Assembly (NCBI GenBank): GCA_039024295.1
Contig: JBCDIQ010000057.1
Coordinates: 1 to 20,360, forward strand
Source: JBCDIQ01 sp039024295
Lineage (GTDB): Bacteria; Bacteroidota; Bacteroidia; J057
Direction: 5' to 3'
Length of the DNA: 20,360 nt
Part shown: one piece after another, positions 1 through 8,013 of the stretch
Layout: each line of letters opens with the position of its first letter
Position numbering within the stretch: the first letter of the stretch is position 1
Program-made: the position numbers and the translations under genes
The notes under the pieces: generated by a model
Seen by the model: only the letters and a program-made list of their open reading frames with translations
Database searches by the model: none
Told to the model about the DNA's origin: nothing

Positions 1-1723
1 GGGAAATCAGGACTGGCTGATAGCTCTCAATGAAGGGAGGGTCTCGAAAGATGCCTTTCAGCAACCGGTTCTCATATGAACTTTGGTCGAAAGACGGCAG
101 GTTTTCGTGCAATTGAAATGAGGTTACATCATGGATAACTTGCCCCCCGAAATACCTTCCCATGAGCTCTGGCTTTTGCTGAAAAAAGACCGATTTATTG
201 AAGGAGGCATGGCTTTTCTTGCCTCGTTTTATCTTATCTGCCCTTGCCATGGCCACATTATTGAGGCCGAGCAAGTCCACTATTTCACCAGAATAGGTAT
301 AAGCCACACCCCCTGCAGCCACCACCCCTAAACTGGGCTTGGGCGTGACGGTGCTAAACAATTCGTTTGCTACCTCGCCAAATTCCCTTCCATCCTCAGC
401 AATGTCAAACTCGGCCATTAAAGGGCTTTCCGCATGGCGCAACATCAGCAGGTAAATGTTGGGACGAGGCAATACAGAAACCAACAGCAATCCCATTGAC
501 AGCCAGATAAAAGGAGAAATCCTGGTAGTTGTTAGCTTTTCCTTCCATCCAGAGGCGAAGGTTAGGTTTTGCCAAAATGGATGGTTCAACATCAGCATGA
601 ACCAGATGGGAAGCAGGGGTTGATAGAACCTGCCCAAGGCAAAGTGGTCGCCTCCTGTGTAGCAAGGGATCAGGAGTCCTACAACCAACAGCATAGAAAG
701 TGTAAGCTGGGAACGATACCAATCCTTATGCTTTCGATTGAACCAATAGTAGAACCGCCTCCAGCCTTTGTACTTATTTGTTAGGAAATATTTGTTCAGG
801 TTTGAAAGCAGTAAGAGAATGGCGATGGTAACCGGGACAATCGCTACTGGAGCTATCTCGTAAAAAAATGTTACAATGTATTCAACCCCAACCCATGCAT
901 TAGAAATCTTATCTGAAGATACTTTTGCGTAATAGGTATTGGGAAATAAGGAGGCAAAGTAGAAAAGTCGCCATCCGGTAAGGGCTGCCACTGTTCCCCC
1001 GAAGGTCAACATCGGTAAGATAATACGCTTGAGGGCAAGCGAGAATTTTTCACTTCCCCAAAGCGTCCACCCCCAGACGGTTAAATAAACCAACCCCCAT
1101 AGCAGGCTTTCCGGGCGAGTGATGACGAGAAGAGGCAGCCAAATACTTAAGGCCTTTGAAGTTTTTTTGTGATCCTCATGAAAGTGATACTTCACCAAAC
1201 TTAGGGTGGTCAACAGGAGCAGCGCACTCCACAAGCCTGTCTCCATCAGGGTAAGCAAGGTCCACTCCAGGTAGCCGGGTGTGACATAAAGTAACCCTAA
1301 CAAAGCCAAGCCAGAAGCAGGGAAAATGTGGGTTTCACCATTTAGTTTTCCAAGAAATTGAACCGCTTTCCACAGGGCCAGGCTTATGACCACCCAGTTA
1401 AGCAACGCTAAGGGAAGCGCAACCATTCCCGTACCCATATACAGCAAAGCTGCCATCCACACCCAAACGGAGGAGGTAAACCCTTCCACTCGTTCTCCGC
1501 CGATGTTGTACACCATCCCATGTCCTTCTGCAAGGTTGCGGATGTAAACGAAGTAGATGTTCGCATCGTCAATACCAATGGGAGCATTCCGGTAGATGAG
1601 GGTCCAGTAAATGAGCCCTACCATTCCAGTGAGGCTGCTCACCCAGATTAATTGCCACCATTTTCGGTCTATTCGTTGCCAGGCGGATCGCATCATGTTA
1701 TTGTTCAAAGGTGTTGCTTCCAT
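1..1723 (-). CDS. GT-C family membrane glycosyltransferase, AftB-like (3' end beyond left edge)
   Basis: Open frame of 574 codons starting at the ATG at 1723-1721 and still open at base 1, so the C terminus is missing. GGAGGGAAA lies directly before the ATG, an unusually good ribosome binding site for this locus. It overlaps the 3' end of the preceding GT4 gene by 19 bp. The N terminus has a membrane helix (about residues 25-43), then an acidic pair D52-D53 in the first extracytoplasmic loop. The segment EGHGMVYNIGGERVEGFTS (66-84) matches the conserved GHG...N.GERVEG(Y/F)T signature of the AftB-like GT-C group. Many hydrophobic segments follow, then a soluble region around residue 500 with YSGEIVDLLGLNNVAMA, also typical of that group. 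GT-C enzymes use polyprenyl-phosphate sugars on the outer face of the cytoplasmic membrane. Inferred role: periplasmic addition of a sugar to the polysaccharide or its lipid-linked unit. Donor and acceptor are unknown. Confidence 0.85.
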   Translation of the reverse strand, partial: MEATPLNNNMMRSAWQRIDRKWWQLIWVSSLTGMVGLIYWTLIYRNAPIGIDDANIYFVYIRNLAEGHGMVYNIGGERVEGFTSSVWVWMAALLYMGTGMVALPLALLNWVVISLALWKAVQFLGKLNGETHIFPASGLALLGLLYVTPGYLEWTLLTLMETGLWSALLLLTTLSLVKYHFHEDHKKTSKALSIWLPLLVITRPESLLWGLVYLTVWGWTLWGSEKFSLALKRIILPMLTFGGTVAALTGWRLFYFASLFPNTYYAKVSSDKISNAWVGVEYIVTFFYEIAPVAIVPVTIAILLLLSNLNKYFLTNKYKGWRRFYYWFNRKHKDWYRSQLTLSMLLVVGLLIPCYTGGDHFALGRFYQPLLPIWFMLMLNHPFWQNLTFASGWKEKLTTTRISPFIWLSMGLLLVSVLPRPNIYLLMLRHAESPLMAEFDIAEDGREFGEVANELFSTVTPKPSLGVVAAGGVAYTYSGEIVDLLGLNNVAMARADKIKRGKKSHASFNKSVFFQQKPELMGRYFGGQVIHDVTSFQLHENLPSFDQSSYENRLLKGIFRDPPFIESYQPVLIS

Positions 1724-2889
1724 TTTCCCTCCATTATTTGCTGGTAAACTTGAGAAAATTGCTGCCCGATGGCTTTCCAGTCATATGCTGACACAAACTT
1801 CAATGCGCTTTTTCGTAGATCTTCCCGGTCGCCCTGGCATAGTTCTATCATGGCTTGGGCTGTTTTTTCAGGGGTATTTTCTACCCATTTTCCACAGCCT
1901 GCTATTGCCGCTTCCTCCCATGGAGTAGAAGTACTGGCCACTATGGGAGTGCCAGATGCCAAGGCTTCTGGATATACATTTCCAAAGTTTTCGTTGTGAG
2001 AGGGCAGCGCAAATACATCTGCCGCCGCAAAGAATTTACGTTTTGCATTTCCATTCACCTGCCCTACCAAATGAATCCGCCTTTCCAGGTTCGCATGCTT
2101 AATTTGCTGACGGAGGCGGCCTTCTTCTCCATCATCTTGGCCCGCTATCAGCAAATAGGCATTGGGATAAGTGGACAGAAATTGCTGAAATGCAGTAATG
2201 AGGATGTCAAACCCTTTCTTCGCCTGCAGCCTGCCCATCGATACCACCAGGGCATCTGCCTCCACCTCAGGCTGATCCACATAGGTATGGATCAGCTCCA
2301 TCCGCGAGGGGGCTTCCTGCGAGGTGTACTCTTCCAGGGAAATCCCATTCGGGATGATGAACACCCTCGCCTTGGGGAAAATGGCCTGTATTTCCCTCTT
2401 TTCCTGTAAAGAAGTTGCATGCCAATAAATGTGATTGGCAAATGGACCTAGTAGTGCTCTGATCCATAGGCCTTTGAGAGGTAGCCCATTCTTCAGTATC
2501 CAGGGGGCCAGGGCACCTCTGGGAGAAATGACCGCTGGCTTGTTCATCATTTTGGCATATGCCAGGCCAATGGGGGTGGGGGTAGAGAAAATGTATTGCA
2601 CATGCACCACATCTGCCTGCTTCATTTCCCGGCTGAGGTTGGTCATCAGCGGAAAAGAAAGGCGTTCCCGGATGGTATCATCGTAATAGGTGACCGAAAT
2701 GTTGGGCTCAAAATCGGAAGGGGTGTTGGGAGGAACTTCGAGTTTATGAGGTCGGTTGGCATTCGTGGTCGCTACTGTCACCCGATGGCCTAATGCTGCC
2801 AATTCCCTGCACGCGTATAAACTGGAGAAAATGGGGCCTCCGTATACGACTGCTGGGTAAAAGCTAGGGATGATCAAGTTAATGTTCAT
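1705..2889 (-). CDS. GT4-family glycosyltransferase (GT-B fold)
   Basis: 394 residues, the usual length for a GT4 enzyme. The N-terminal acceptor domain starts with a beta strand and a glycine loop (IIPSFYPAVVYGGP). The C-terminal donor domain starts near residue 214 with VVSMGRLQAKKGFDIL, then LLIAG (246-250), and carries the retaining GT4 signature E-x7-E (E300 and E308 in NENFGNVYPEALASGTP). No signal peptide or membrane span is seen, so it is probably cytosolic or membrane-peripheral. It transfers one sugar from a nucleotide-sugar donor onto the lipid-linked repeat unit; the sugar and linkage cannot be read from sequence. Its ATG shares an ATGA overlap with the stop of the polymerase gene, so translation is probably coupled. 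Confidence 0.93.
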   Translation of the reverse strand: MNINLIIPSFYPAVVYGGPIFSSLYACRELAALGHRVTVATTNANRPHKLEVPPNTPSDFEPNISVTYYDDTIRERLSFPLMTNLSREMKQADVVHVQYIFSTPTPIGLAYAKMMNKPAVISPRGALAPWILKNGLPLKGLWIRALLGPFANHIYWHATSLQEKREIQAIFPKARVFIIPNGISLEEYTSQEAPSRMELIHTYVDQPEVEADALVVSMGRLQAKKGFDILITAFQQFLSTYPNAYLLIAGQDDGEEGRLRQQIKHANLERRIHLVGQVNGNAKRKFFAAADVFALPSHNENFGNVYPEALASGTPIVASTSTPWEEAAIAGCGKWVENTPEKTAQAMIELCQGDREDLRKSALKFVSAYDWKAIGQQFSQVYQQIMEGKWKQHL

Positions 2890-4262
2890 GCCAGTTCAGG
2901 TTGAGGTGGTTGAAAAGATTGTTGGTACGGATAGGCTTCGCTTTCGCGGAATATTTTGAGAATAGCCAAGCATAAGCCGATGGTAAACCAGCCGAAATAG
3001 CAGGCGGTGTTGTTGAAGGTCATTTGGCCAGTGACAAGTGTTTGAAAAATAGAGGTGAGCACCACCAGCATGAGTGGACTCTTGAAAATCCACAAGACCT
3101 TTACGGCTTGGTAGAGCAGAAATAGCGCGATGCCTAGCCGGAATATGATGTAAAAGAATCCAAAGAACAGGCCCGCCTCAATTACAATTCGGAGCCATTC
3201 GCTTTCGGTGTAAACAGTGAGCTTTTGCAGATTAGAAATCTTGGTGGCAGCGGCAGATCCAACCCCCAGTCCTACCCCCAGAACAGGTAATTCTCGTGGG
3301 GCCATTTGGAAAACTGCGAAATTATCGCGGATGATACGGTTCATGATGCCCCCTTCTTTTTTGCCCGCGCGTTCCTGACGGTCCATCATATGGCCCAGGT
3401 TCTCGCTAAATACCATGCTGACCAGCACCCCGCCCACAATGGCACCAACCATCGAAAAGAATACAATTTTGGCCCCCAAGGCACTCCTCCCAATAAAAAA
3501 GCCTGACCCGACCAAAGAAGCTCCTACCAAGGCAGACAAAAGGAAATTAGTTCTCGATCCGCTTACTGCTACGTTAGCCAGGGCTGCTCCCAGGCATATC
3601 AAGCCTAAAGTGGTCGGAACAAACCGTTCATTTCTTGGCAAGACAAAGTTTGACAATACCATTGCCAATGCCAGTGCCGTGAAATGGGCATGGCCATTGG
3701 TGAAAGAGAAGAACCCATAGGGCCTCACCACACCAGCCACCACGGTAAAGATCATCTGCTGGTCTTCGCCCCCCACGCTTCGATTGATATAAGCAGTATC
3801 AGGGGATTTACTTTGGATGACCACCAAAATCGCTGAGGGGATGGCTAGCAAGCAGACCAACCTCCCATATTTTTTAATATCCTCCCATTCCAGGGTTTGC
3901 TGCATGATAAAGGCCAAAGGCATCAAGAAGAAATAGTTCCGATAGCCATAAATCACGGGGAAGTAAGGCAAGGCGAGCTGGTAGAGCTGGATGATGGCAA
4001 TTACAATGAAAATCCCAGAGATGATGTACGCCATCCTTGCCAGGAAATCATTTGGAAATAGGCGGTTCCGCAAGGCCTTCCAGTAGATGATCGCCACTAC
4101 GCCGTCCTTTATCATCAACAAAGGGGTGCTCAAAGACGGTAATACCCATTTTCTGAGAGAGCCATCAAAAATCATCAACACAAATACCAGCATGATCAGA
4201 CGGTTGATCTGCCTTGCAGCCTCAGCTCTTTGGGGAGAATATATAGCAATGGATTCCTGCAT
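2886..4262 (-). CDS. Wzy / O-antigen-ligase-like polysaccharide polymerase
   Basis: 458 residues, strongly hydrophobic with roughly ten or more membrane segments. Conserved-looking landmarks are FDGSLRKWVLP after the first helix (32-42), PYGFFSFTNGHAHFTALALA (181-200), a periplasmic-type SGSRTNF (234-240), and the loop E-x-EWLRIVIEAGLFFGFFYIIFR (353-375). This pattern is typical of Bacteroidota Wzy/WaaL-like integral membrane proteins. Expected role: joining flipped lipid-linked repeat units into a chain on the periplasmic face. A ligase role cannot be excluded from sequence, but with Wzx, an initiating phosphotransferase and a Wzc-like kinase in the same locus, polymerase is the better reading. 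The gene begins 8 bp after the sulfotransferase stop and ends in an ATGA overlap with the following GT4 gene. Confidence 0.88.
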   Translation of the reverse strand: MQESIAIYSPQRAEAARQINRLIMLVFVLMIFDGSLRKWVLPSLSTPLLMIKDGVVAIIYWKALRNRLFPNDFLARMAYIISGIFIVIAIIQLYQLALPYFPVIYGYRNYFFLMPLAFIMQQTLEWEDIKKYGRLVCLLAIPSAILVVIQSKSPDTAYINRSVGGEDQQMIFTVVAGVVRPYGFFSFTNGHAHFTALALAMVLSNFVLPRNERFVPTTLGLICLGAALANVAVSGSRTNFLLSALVGASLVGSGFFIGRSALGAKIVFFSMVGAIVGGVLVSMVFSENLGHMMDRQERAGKKEGGIMNRIIRDNFAVFQMAPRELPVLGVGLGVGSAAATKISNLQKLTVYTESEWLRIVIEAGLFFGFFYIIFRLGIALFLLYQAVKVLWIFKSPLMLVVLTSIFQTLVTGQMTFNNTACYFGWFTIGLCLAILKIFRESEAYPYQQSFQPPQPELA

Positions 4263-4270
4263 GATGAGGG

Positions 4271-4987
4271 TTAGGCGATCATGTTTTGATATATCGCCTC
4301 AGCTTTCTGGATGAGGTACTGGTTTTCTGGAGCCATGTACTGCGCTTTGAATTCTTCTTTGAATTCTTTCCGCTTATCTGATGGAGATAAATGGTAGTTG
4401 GAAGTAGAAAAGATCTGGTCTCGGTTTTCTGGGGTGTGCTCGAAATCAGCGAATGAGGTACCTAATTGTTGGTTGATCCGCTTGATGACAGCTCCAAAGT
4501 CGGTGACTACCTCATCAAATCTTGCCAAGACAAACTTGCCTTTATAAGGCATGAGCTGTTTGTAAAAATTGATGTACCAGCGTATTTCATGTTGGATATG
4601 CCAGTGGAAGTAGTGTTTGTTTTCCCGAACCGCTGCTTCTTTCCTGAGTGCCCTGAGCGATACGACGCATGCCTCCGGATTTCTAATTAAAACAAGGGTA
4701 GGCACATCCAGGCTAACCGCTTTTATAATCTGTGCCGCCGAGTGAATATGGGTGGCAATAGACAGCGATTCCGGCTGGTAATTCCTGAAAACAGCATAGG
4801 CAAAACTGTTGGCACATCGAGGAAATCCCTCAATGCAGATGTCCGAATCTTTAGAGACAATGCGATCAGTGGAATGTCCCAGTACCTTGTTATACTGCTC
4901 AGCTATCCATACAAACAGTCCCGGAGATTGCTCCAGCAGCCGTTTGCTTTTAAATTTCGCAAGTTCAATGGTGTGATGAATTAGCAT
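4271..4987 (-). CDS. Sulfotransferase-family protein (PAPS-dependent, P-loop type)
   Basis: 238 residues. The P-loop-like 5'-phosphosulfate-binding motif is IEGFPRCANSF (52-62), and the 3'-phosphate-binding motif is LIRNPEACVVS (100-110) with R102 and S110 in the expected R...S spacing. These are the two signatures of PAPS-dependent sulfotransferases; the canonical Lys of the first loop is replaced by Arg (R57). H80 and H82 in THIH lie between the two motifs and could include the catalytic base, but this is not certain. There is no signal peptide, so it should act in the cytosol, where PAPS is made, before the repeat unit is flipped. The target is most likely a hydroxyl on the repeat unit built by the neighbouring transferases. 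The start overlaps the end of the preceding GT4 gene by 23 bp. Confidence 0.82.
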   Translation of the reverse strand: MLIHHTIELAKFKSKRLLEQSPGLFVWIAEQYNKVLGHSTDRIVSKDSDICIEGFPRCANSFAYAVFRNYQPESLSIATHIHSAAQIIKAVSLDVPTLVLIRNPEACVVSLRALRKEAAVRENKHYFHWHIQHEIRWYINFYKQLMPYKGKFVLARFDEVVTDFGAVIKRINQQLGTSFADFEHTPENRDQIFSTSNYHLSPSDKRKEFKEEFKAQYMAPENQYLIQKAEAIYQNMIA

Positions 4988-6206
4988 ATTTGGGATAAGC
5001 TATTTCTGTTAATACATGAAGGATTTTTTGGTAATAATGCTCCCAACTGTAGTGGGCTGCCACAGAACGAGCAACCCTGCCAGTTTCTCGCAGTAATTCT
5101 CGATTTTCGTAGTAGCGTGTCAACTCTCGCTTGAGGGCATCTAAGTCCCCAGCTGGGATAATCTCCCCGCCTCCACGTGCTACTGCATCTTTTGCTCCCG
5201 TATGATCAGTGACGATAACCGGGGTACCACAGGCCATTGCTTCTAGCACAACCATTGCCCAGCTATCCAGGTAGGAAGGAAAGACAAATACATCAGCTTC
5301 CTGATAGTACCTTGCCAACTCCTCATGGTGTAGAAAAGGAACGTAGGTGAAATCACCCTGGTAAGCTTGCATCAAGTCTGCTGCATTGGCCACCGGCCCC
5401 ACCAGGATGAGTTCAGAATTGGGAAAGTTGAGTTCTTTATGAGCTTTAAGGAGGATGTCCAGCCCCTTTCGTTTGGTCAGGGTCCCAGCAAAAAGCATTT
5501 TAAAGGGGCCAGACTCCCGATAAGTACTTTTGGGGCTGAACCGGCTGGGGTCGAATCCCAGACTTACTTTTTTAACCTTCTCTGGGGCAAGGCCCTCCTC
5601 CAGCATCGTATCGCGGGCAAAGCTGGACAAGGTTAAAATGTAATCGGCTTCCCGATACTCTGCTTCCTTGGTATCATTGATCTCTTTTTGGGTTTTAGGA
5701 TCAGGCAGTGAATGCGCGAAAGAAGGAAAGCGTTCCGCCAATTGAATAATCTTTCTGTAGTGGACTTGTGCCAGGTCCAAAACTGCTTTTTTGCCGTGCT
5801 GATGTGCAGCGTTAAAGGTGTTTAAGCAAGATTTTTCATACCCTATTACCACATCTGCCTCACTGGCAACAATTCTTTGTGCTACATAAGCATCGTGTTT
5901 CTGCTCCATCTCAAACACCCTCTTTTCCCCTTTTCTTCCCAGCGCTACCCCCATTTGCCTGATTAACTCAGCATGTCCATGTTGATGAATCAGGTCTGCG
6001 TTGAGCGGGGGGAAATGCCTTTTCCGAAGTGTGCTTATAAGTTTACTCTTGAGAGGGCCAGGCAAAATATTCACTGCGGAATAGGGAAAACTGTCCGGCT
6101 TGTACCAGATTGTGGTGAAAAACCGCTCCAAAGCATCTGCCTGCTGAAGGGAATAGCAAAGGTGATGGGTGTATTGTTTGACGGGATTTGAAACAATGGC
6201 TTTCAT
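4965..6206 (-). CDS. GT4-family glycosyltransferase with D-x7-E variant motif
   Basis: 413 residues with GT-B architecture. The donor domain begins near 236 (KMLFAGTLTKRKGLDILLKAH), followed by LILVG (266-270) and YYQEADVFVFPSYLDSWAMVVLEAMACGTPVIVTD (300-334). The usual E-x7-E is present as D314-x7-E322, with the first Glu replaced by Asp. A conservative change of this kind is tolerated in several GT4 subgroups, so activity is likely. No membrane spans. Function: retaining sugar transfer to the repeat unit; donor unknown. Its ATG overlaps the stop of the upstream gene (ATGA at 6206-6203). Its own 3' end overlaps the sulfotransferase start by 23 bp. Confidence 0.92.
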   Translation of the reverse strand: MKAIVSNPVKQYTHHLCYSLQQADALERFFTTIWYKPDSFPYSAVNILPGPLKSKLISTLRKRHFPPLNADLIHQHGHAELIRQMGVALGRKGEKRVFEMEQKHDAYVAQRIVASEADVVIGYEKSCLNTFNAAHQHGKKAVLDLAQVHYRKIIQLAERFPSFAHSLPDPKTQKEINDTKEAEYREADYILTLSSFARDTMLEEGLAPEKVKKVSLGFDPSRFSPKSTYRESGPFKMLFAGTLTKRKGLDILLKAHKELNFPNSELILVGPVANAADLMQAYQGDFTYVPFLHHEELARYYQEADVFVFPSYLDSWAMVVLEAMACGTPVIVTDHTGAKDAVARGGGEIIPAGDLDALKRELTRYYENRELLRETGRVARSVAAHYSWEHYYQKILHVLTEIAYPKYANSSHH

Positions 6207-7387
6207 GGTGTTATCAATTGGGGGTTAGGCAAATTGGACTTGGGAGATAACAATTGATGGGCATCCAGCCATCTGTTCACATGGACCTGTAACTGGTGGT
6301 GTTGCAGCTGAAATGATGGCAATTGATCCAATGTCTTTCCAAGGTTGTGGGTAATGGGAATAAGTGCCTCCTGCTGGTCAACCGCCAGAGGAGGTAAACC
6401 CTTGATGGGCTCATCTAGTCCTGCCATCATTACCGGAAGCCCATGTGCCAGATAAGCTGCCACCACCCCACTTTTACCAATGATTTGGGGAGCAGTAATG
6501 GCAATACCTGCATCAGCGCATTGCAGGACGCCGGAGACCTCTTCTTCGTTGAGAGAGCCTATCTTTACCAGTTGGATGGCCGGGCATACTTCTTGAATCC
6601 TGGCCACAACCTTTTCAAAATCTCCAACCGAAGCTTTTCCCATATGCATGAGGTACAGGTGACGACTACCTGTATATCTGGACAAGGACTCCCCAAGTTG
6701 TTGCCATTTCCAGTCAGCAGGGATTCTGCCAAACCATACCAGGAGAAGGCGTTCTTCACGCGGCGGGAGTCCATGTGCCAGCAGCAGTTGTTCCGCTTTT
6801 TGGCTGACGCCATAATGAACAGGAATATTACTGAATAGCGGCAGCACATTTGCCTCAATCCCAATCTGATTGAGCAAAAACTGGAAGGTGGAATTGCTGG
6901 TACAGATGCTTTTAGGAGATACTTTTCGGATGAGTCGCTTGATCAATGTTCGCTGGGCCGCACCGATGAGGTTCCGCTTTGTAGACTCGCCTTTAGCCCT
7001 TCCAATCCAGGGTTCATGAAACATGAAGCTTATGGGTTGGTAATCTTTTAGCCAGTTACCAAATTGTTCCAGGAACCTGAAAGGCAATCCTTTGGCATGA
7101 AAGGCATAAATCACAAACTGCACTTCTATCCACTCGGGTTGGAAATCGGCTAAAAACGTATCTGCGAGTTCTTTTTTCTGTTGCCAAGGGTAAGCCGCCG
7201 GGATGCGAAGACATGGCATGCCCAAAATACTATCATAATGTATGACCTCGGTGTTCCGGTCATATATGCCTAGCAAGGCTACTTCGTACCCTACGGCTGA
7301 AAGCGCACCAGCAAATTTGAGGGTGTAGTCACCTACTCCATCCTTGCCCGCTTCCAGGCTGCCACCGATAAAAAGGATTTTTTTCAT
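6203..7387 (-). CDS. Divergent GT-B (GT4-like) glycosyltransferase lacking E-x7-E
   Basis: 394 residues from the chosen start. The frame is open 13 codons further upstream (ATG at 7426), but the ATG at 7387 forms an ATGA overlap with the stop of the acyltransferase gene, has AGGAG seven to eight bases before it, and begins exactly at the Rossmann strand MKKILFIGGSLEAGKDGVGDYT. A G-x-G-D-Y-T loop is common in GT4 enzymes. The donor-domain start is LLLVWFGRIP (214-223). The segment that normally holds E-x7-E reads APQIIGKSGVVAAYLAHGLPV (299-319) and contains no glutamate. It is therefore a highly divergent transferase, possibly with another donor geometry, or an inactive or partner subunit. Family assignment is good, catalytic status uncertain. 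Confidence 0.85.
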   Translation of the reverse strand: MKKILFIGGSLEAGKDGVGDYTLKFAGALSAVGYEVALLGIYDRNTEVIHYDSILGMPCLRIPAAYPWQQKKELADTFLADFQPEWIEVQFVIYAFHAKGLPFRFLEQFGNWLKDYQPISFMFHEPWIGRAKGESTKRNLIGAAQRTLIKRLIRKVSPKSICTSNSTFQFLLNQIGIEANVLPLFSNIPVHYGVSQKAEQLLLAHGLPPREERLLLVWFGRIPADWKWQQLGESLSRYTGSRHLYLMHMGKASVGDFEKVVARIQEVCPAIQLVKIGSLNEEEVSGVLQCADAGIAITAPQIIGKSGVVAAYLAHGLPVMMAGLDEPIKGLPPLAVDQQEALIPITHNLGKTLDQLPSFQLQHHQLQVHVNRWLDAHQLLSPKSNLPNPQLITP

Positions 7388-8013
7388 GGCCTTTCTCCTA
7401 TCTTTTTTGCTGGGACACCTCCCCAAATTTCATATGCGGGTACCGACTGGGTCACCACTGCACCTGCAGCAACGATTGCTCCCTGGCCAATGGTCACCCC
7501 TTTGAGCACCACCACATTGCACCCCAACCAGGCATCTTTTTCCACAACAATTGCTGCTTCAGGACAAGGTTGGGTATTCATGGGCACGGAACGATCTTCA
7601 TATCCGTGGTTATGATCAATGAAGCGGCATCCTGAAGCAATCAGGGCATGATCATGCAGTTCCAGCCTGCAGGTGATGTTAAATTCACTGTTACTGCCTA
7701 CAAATACCTGATCTCCTAAAAAGATAGAAGGCCCTGGTTTCCATATGCCATCATATTTGACATACACTCCCTGTTCCAGCTTGCAGTTTTTCCCTGTCTT
7801 GAGTTGATGTGGCCACGTAACATATATGCGGTCAAGGTAGGTTCCCTTTCCAAAGGCGGCTCCACCTAGTCGAAAGTACGTTTTCCTGAATTCAGACCTG
7901 GCCATTCGTAATATCGCGCCAAGGCGAAACCATCCTCGCTGGAACTTATTGTCGGAGGAGCTAGGCACAGCCTGCGGGCTGAGAGCTGAGGGTGCGCGGA
8001 CCACTTTATCCAT
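7384..8013 (-). CDS. Left-handed beta-helix (hexapeptide repeat) O-acyltransferase, WcaF/NodL/XAT-like
   Basis: 209 residues. Hexapeptide-type turns run from about residue 75 to 190 (e.g. CKLEQGVYVKY, IFLGDQVFVGSNS, AWLGCNVVVLKGVTIGQGAIVAAGAVVTQSVP) and end in the family tail YEIWGGVPAKKIGERP. The likely catalytic histidine is in FIDHNHGYED (H134 or H136), the usual position for the XAT/WcaF branch. Such enzymes acetylate sugar hydroxyls using acetyl-CoA in the cytosol. Given its neighbours it probably O-acetylates a sugar of the repeat unit; serine acetyltransferase or N-acyltransferase is less likely from the context. The first 25 residues are polar and look disordered. It overlaps the upstream GT4 gene by 8 bp and the downstream gene by ATGA. 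Confidence 0.9.
   Translation of the reverse strand: MDKVVRAPSALSPQAVPSSSDNKFQRGWFRLGAILRMARSEFRKTYFRLGGAAFGKGTYLDRIYVTWPHQLKTGKNCKLEQGVYVKYDGIWKPGPSIFLGDQVFVGSNSEFNITCRLELHDHALIASGCRFIDHNHGYEDRSVPMNTQPCPEAAIVVEKDAWLGCNVVVLKGVTIGQGAIVAAGAVVTQSVPAYEIWGGVPAKKIGERP

Noticed and set aside
1611..3720. Several plus-strand open frames of 60-180 codons opposite the GT4 and polymerase genes
   Set aside because: They are antisense shadows of well-supported minus-strand genes, with no recognisable motifs and no independent ribosome sites.
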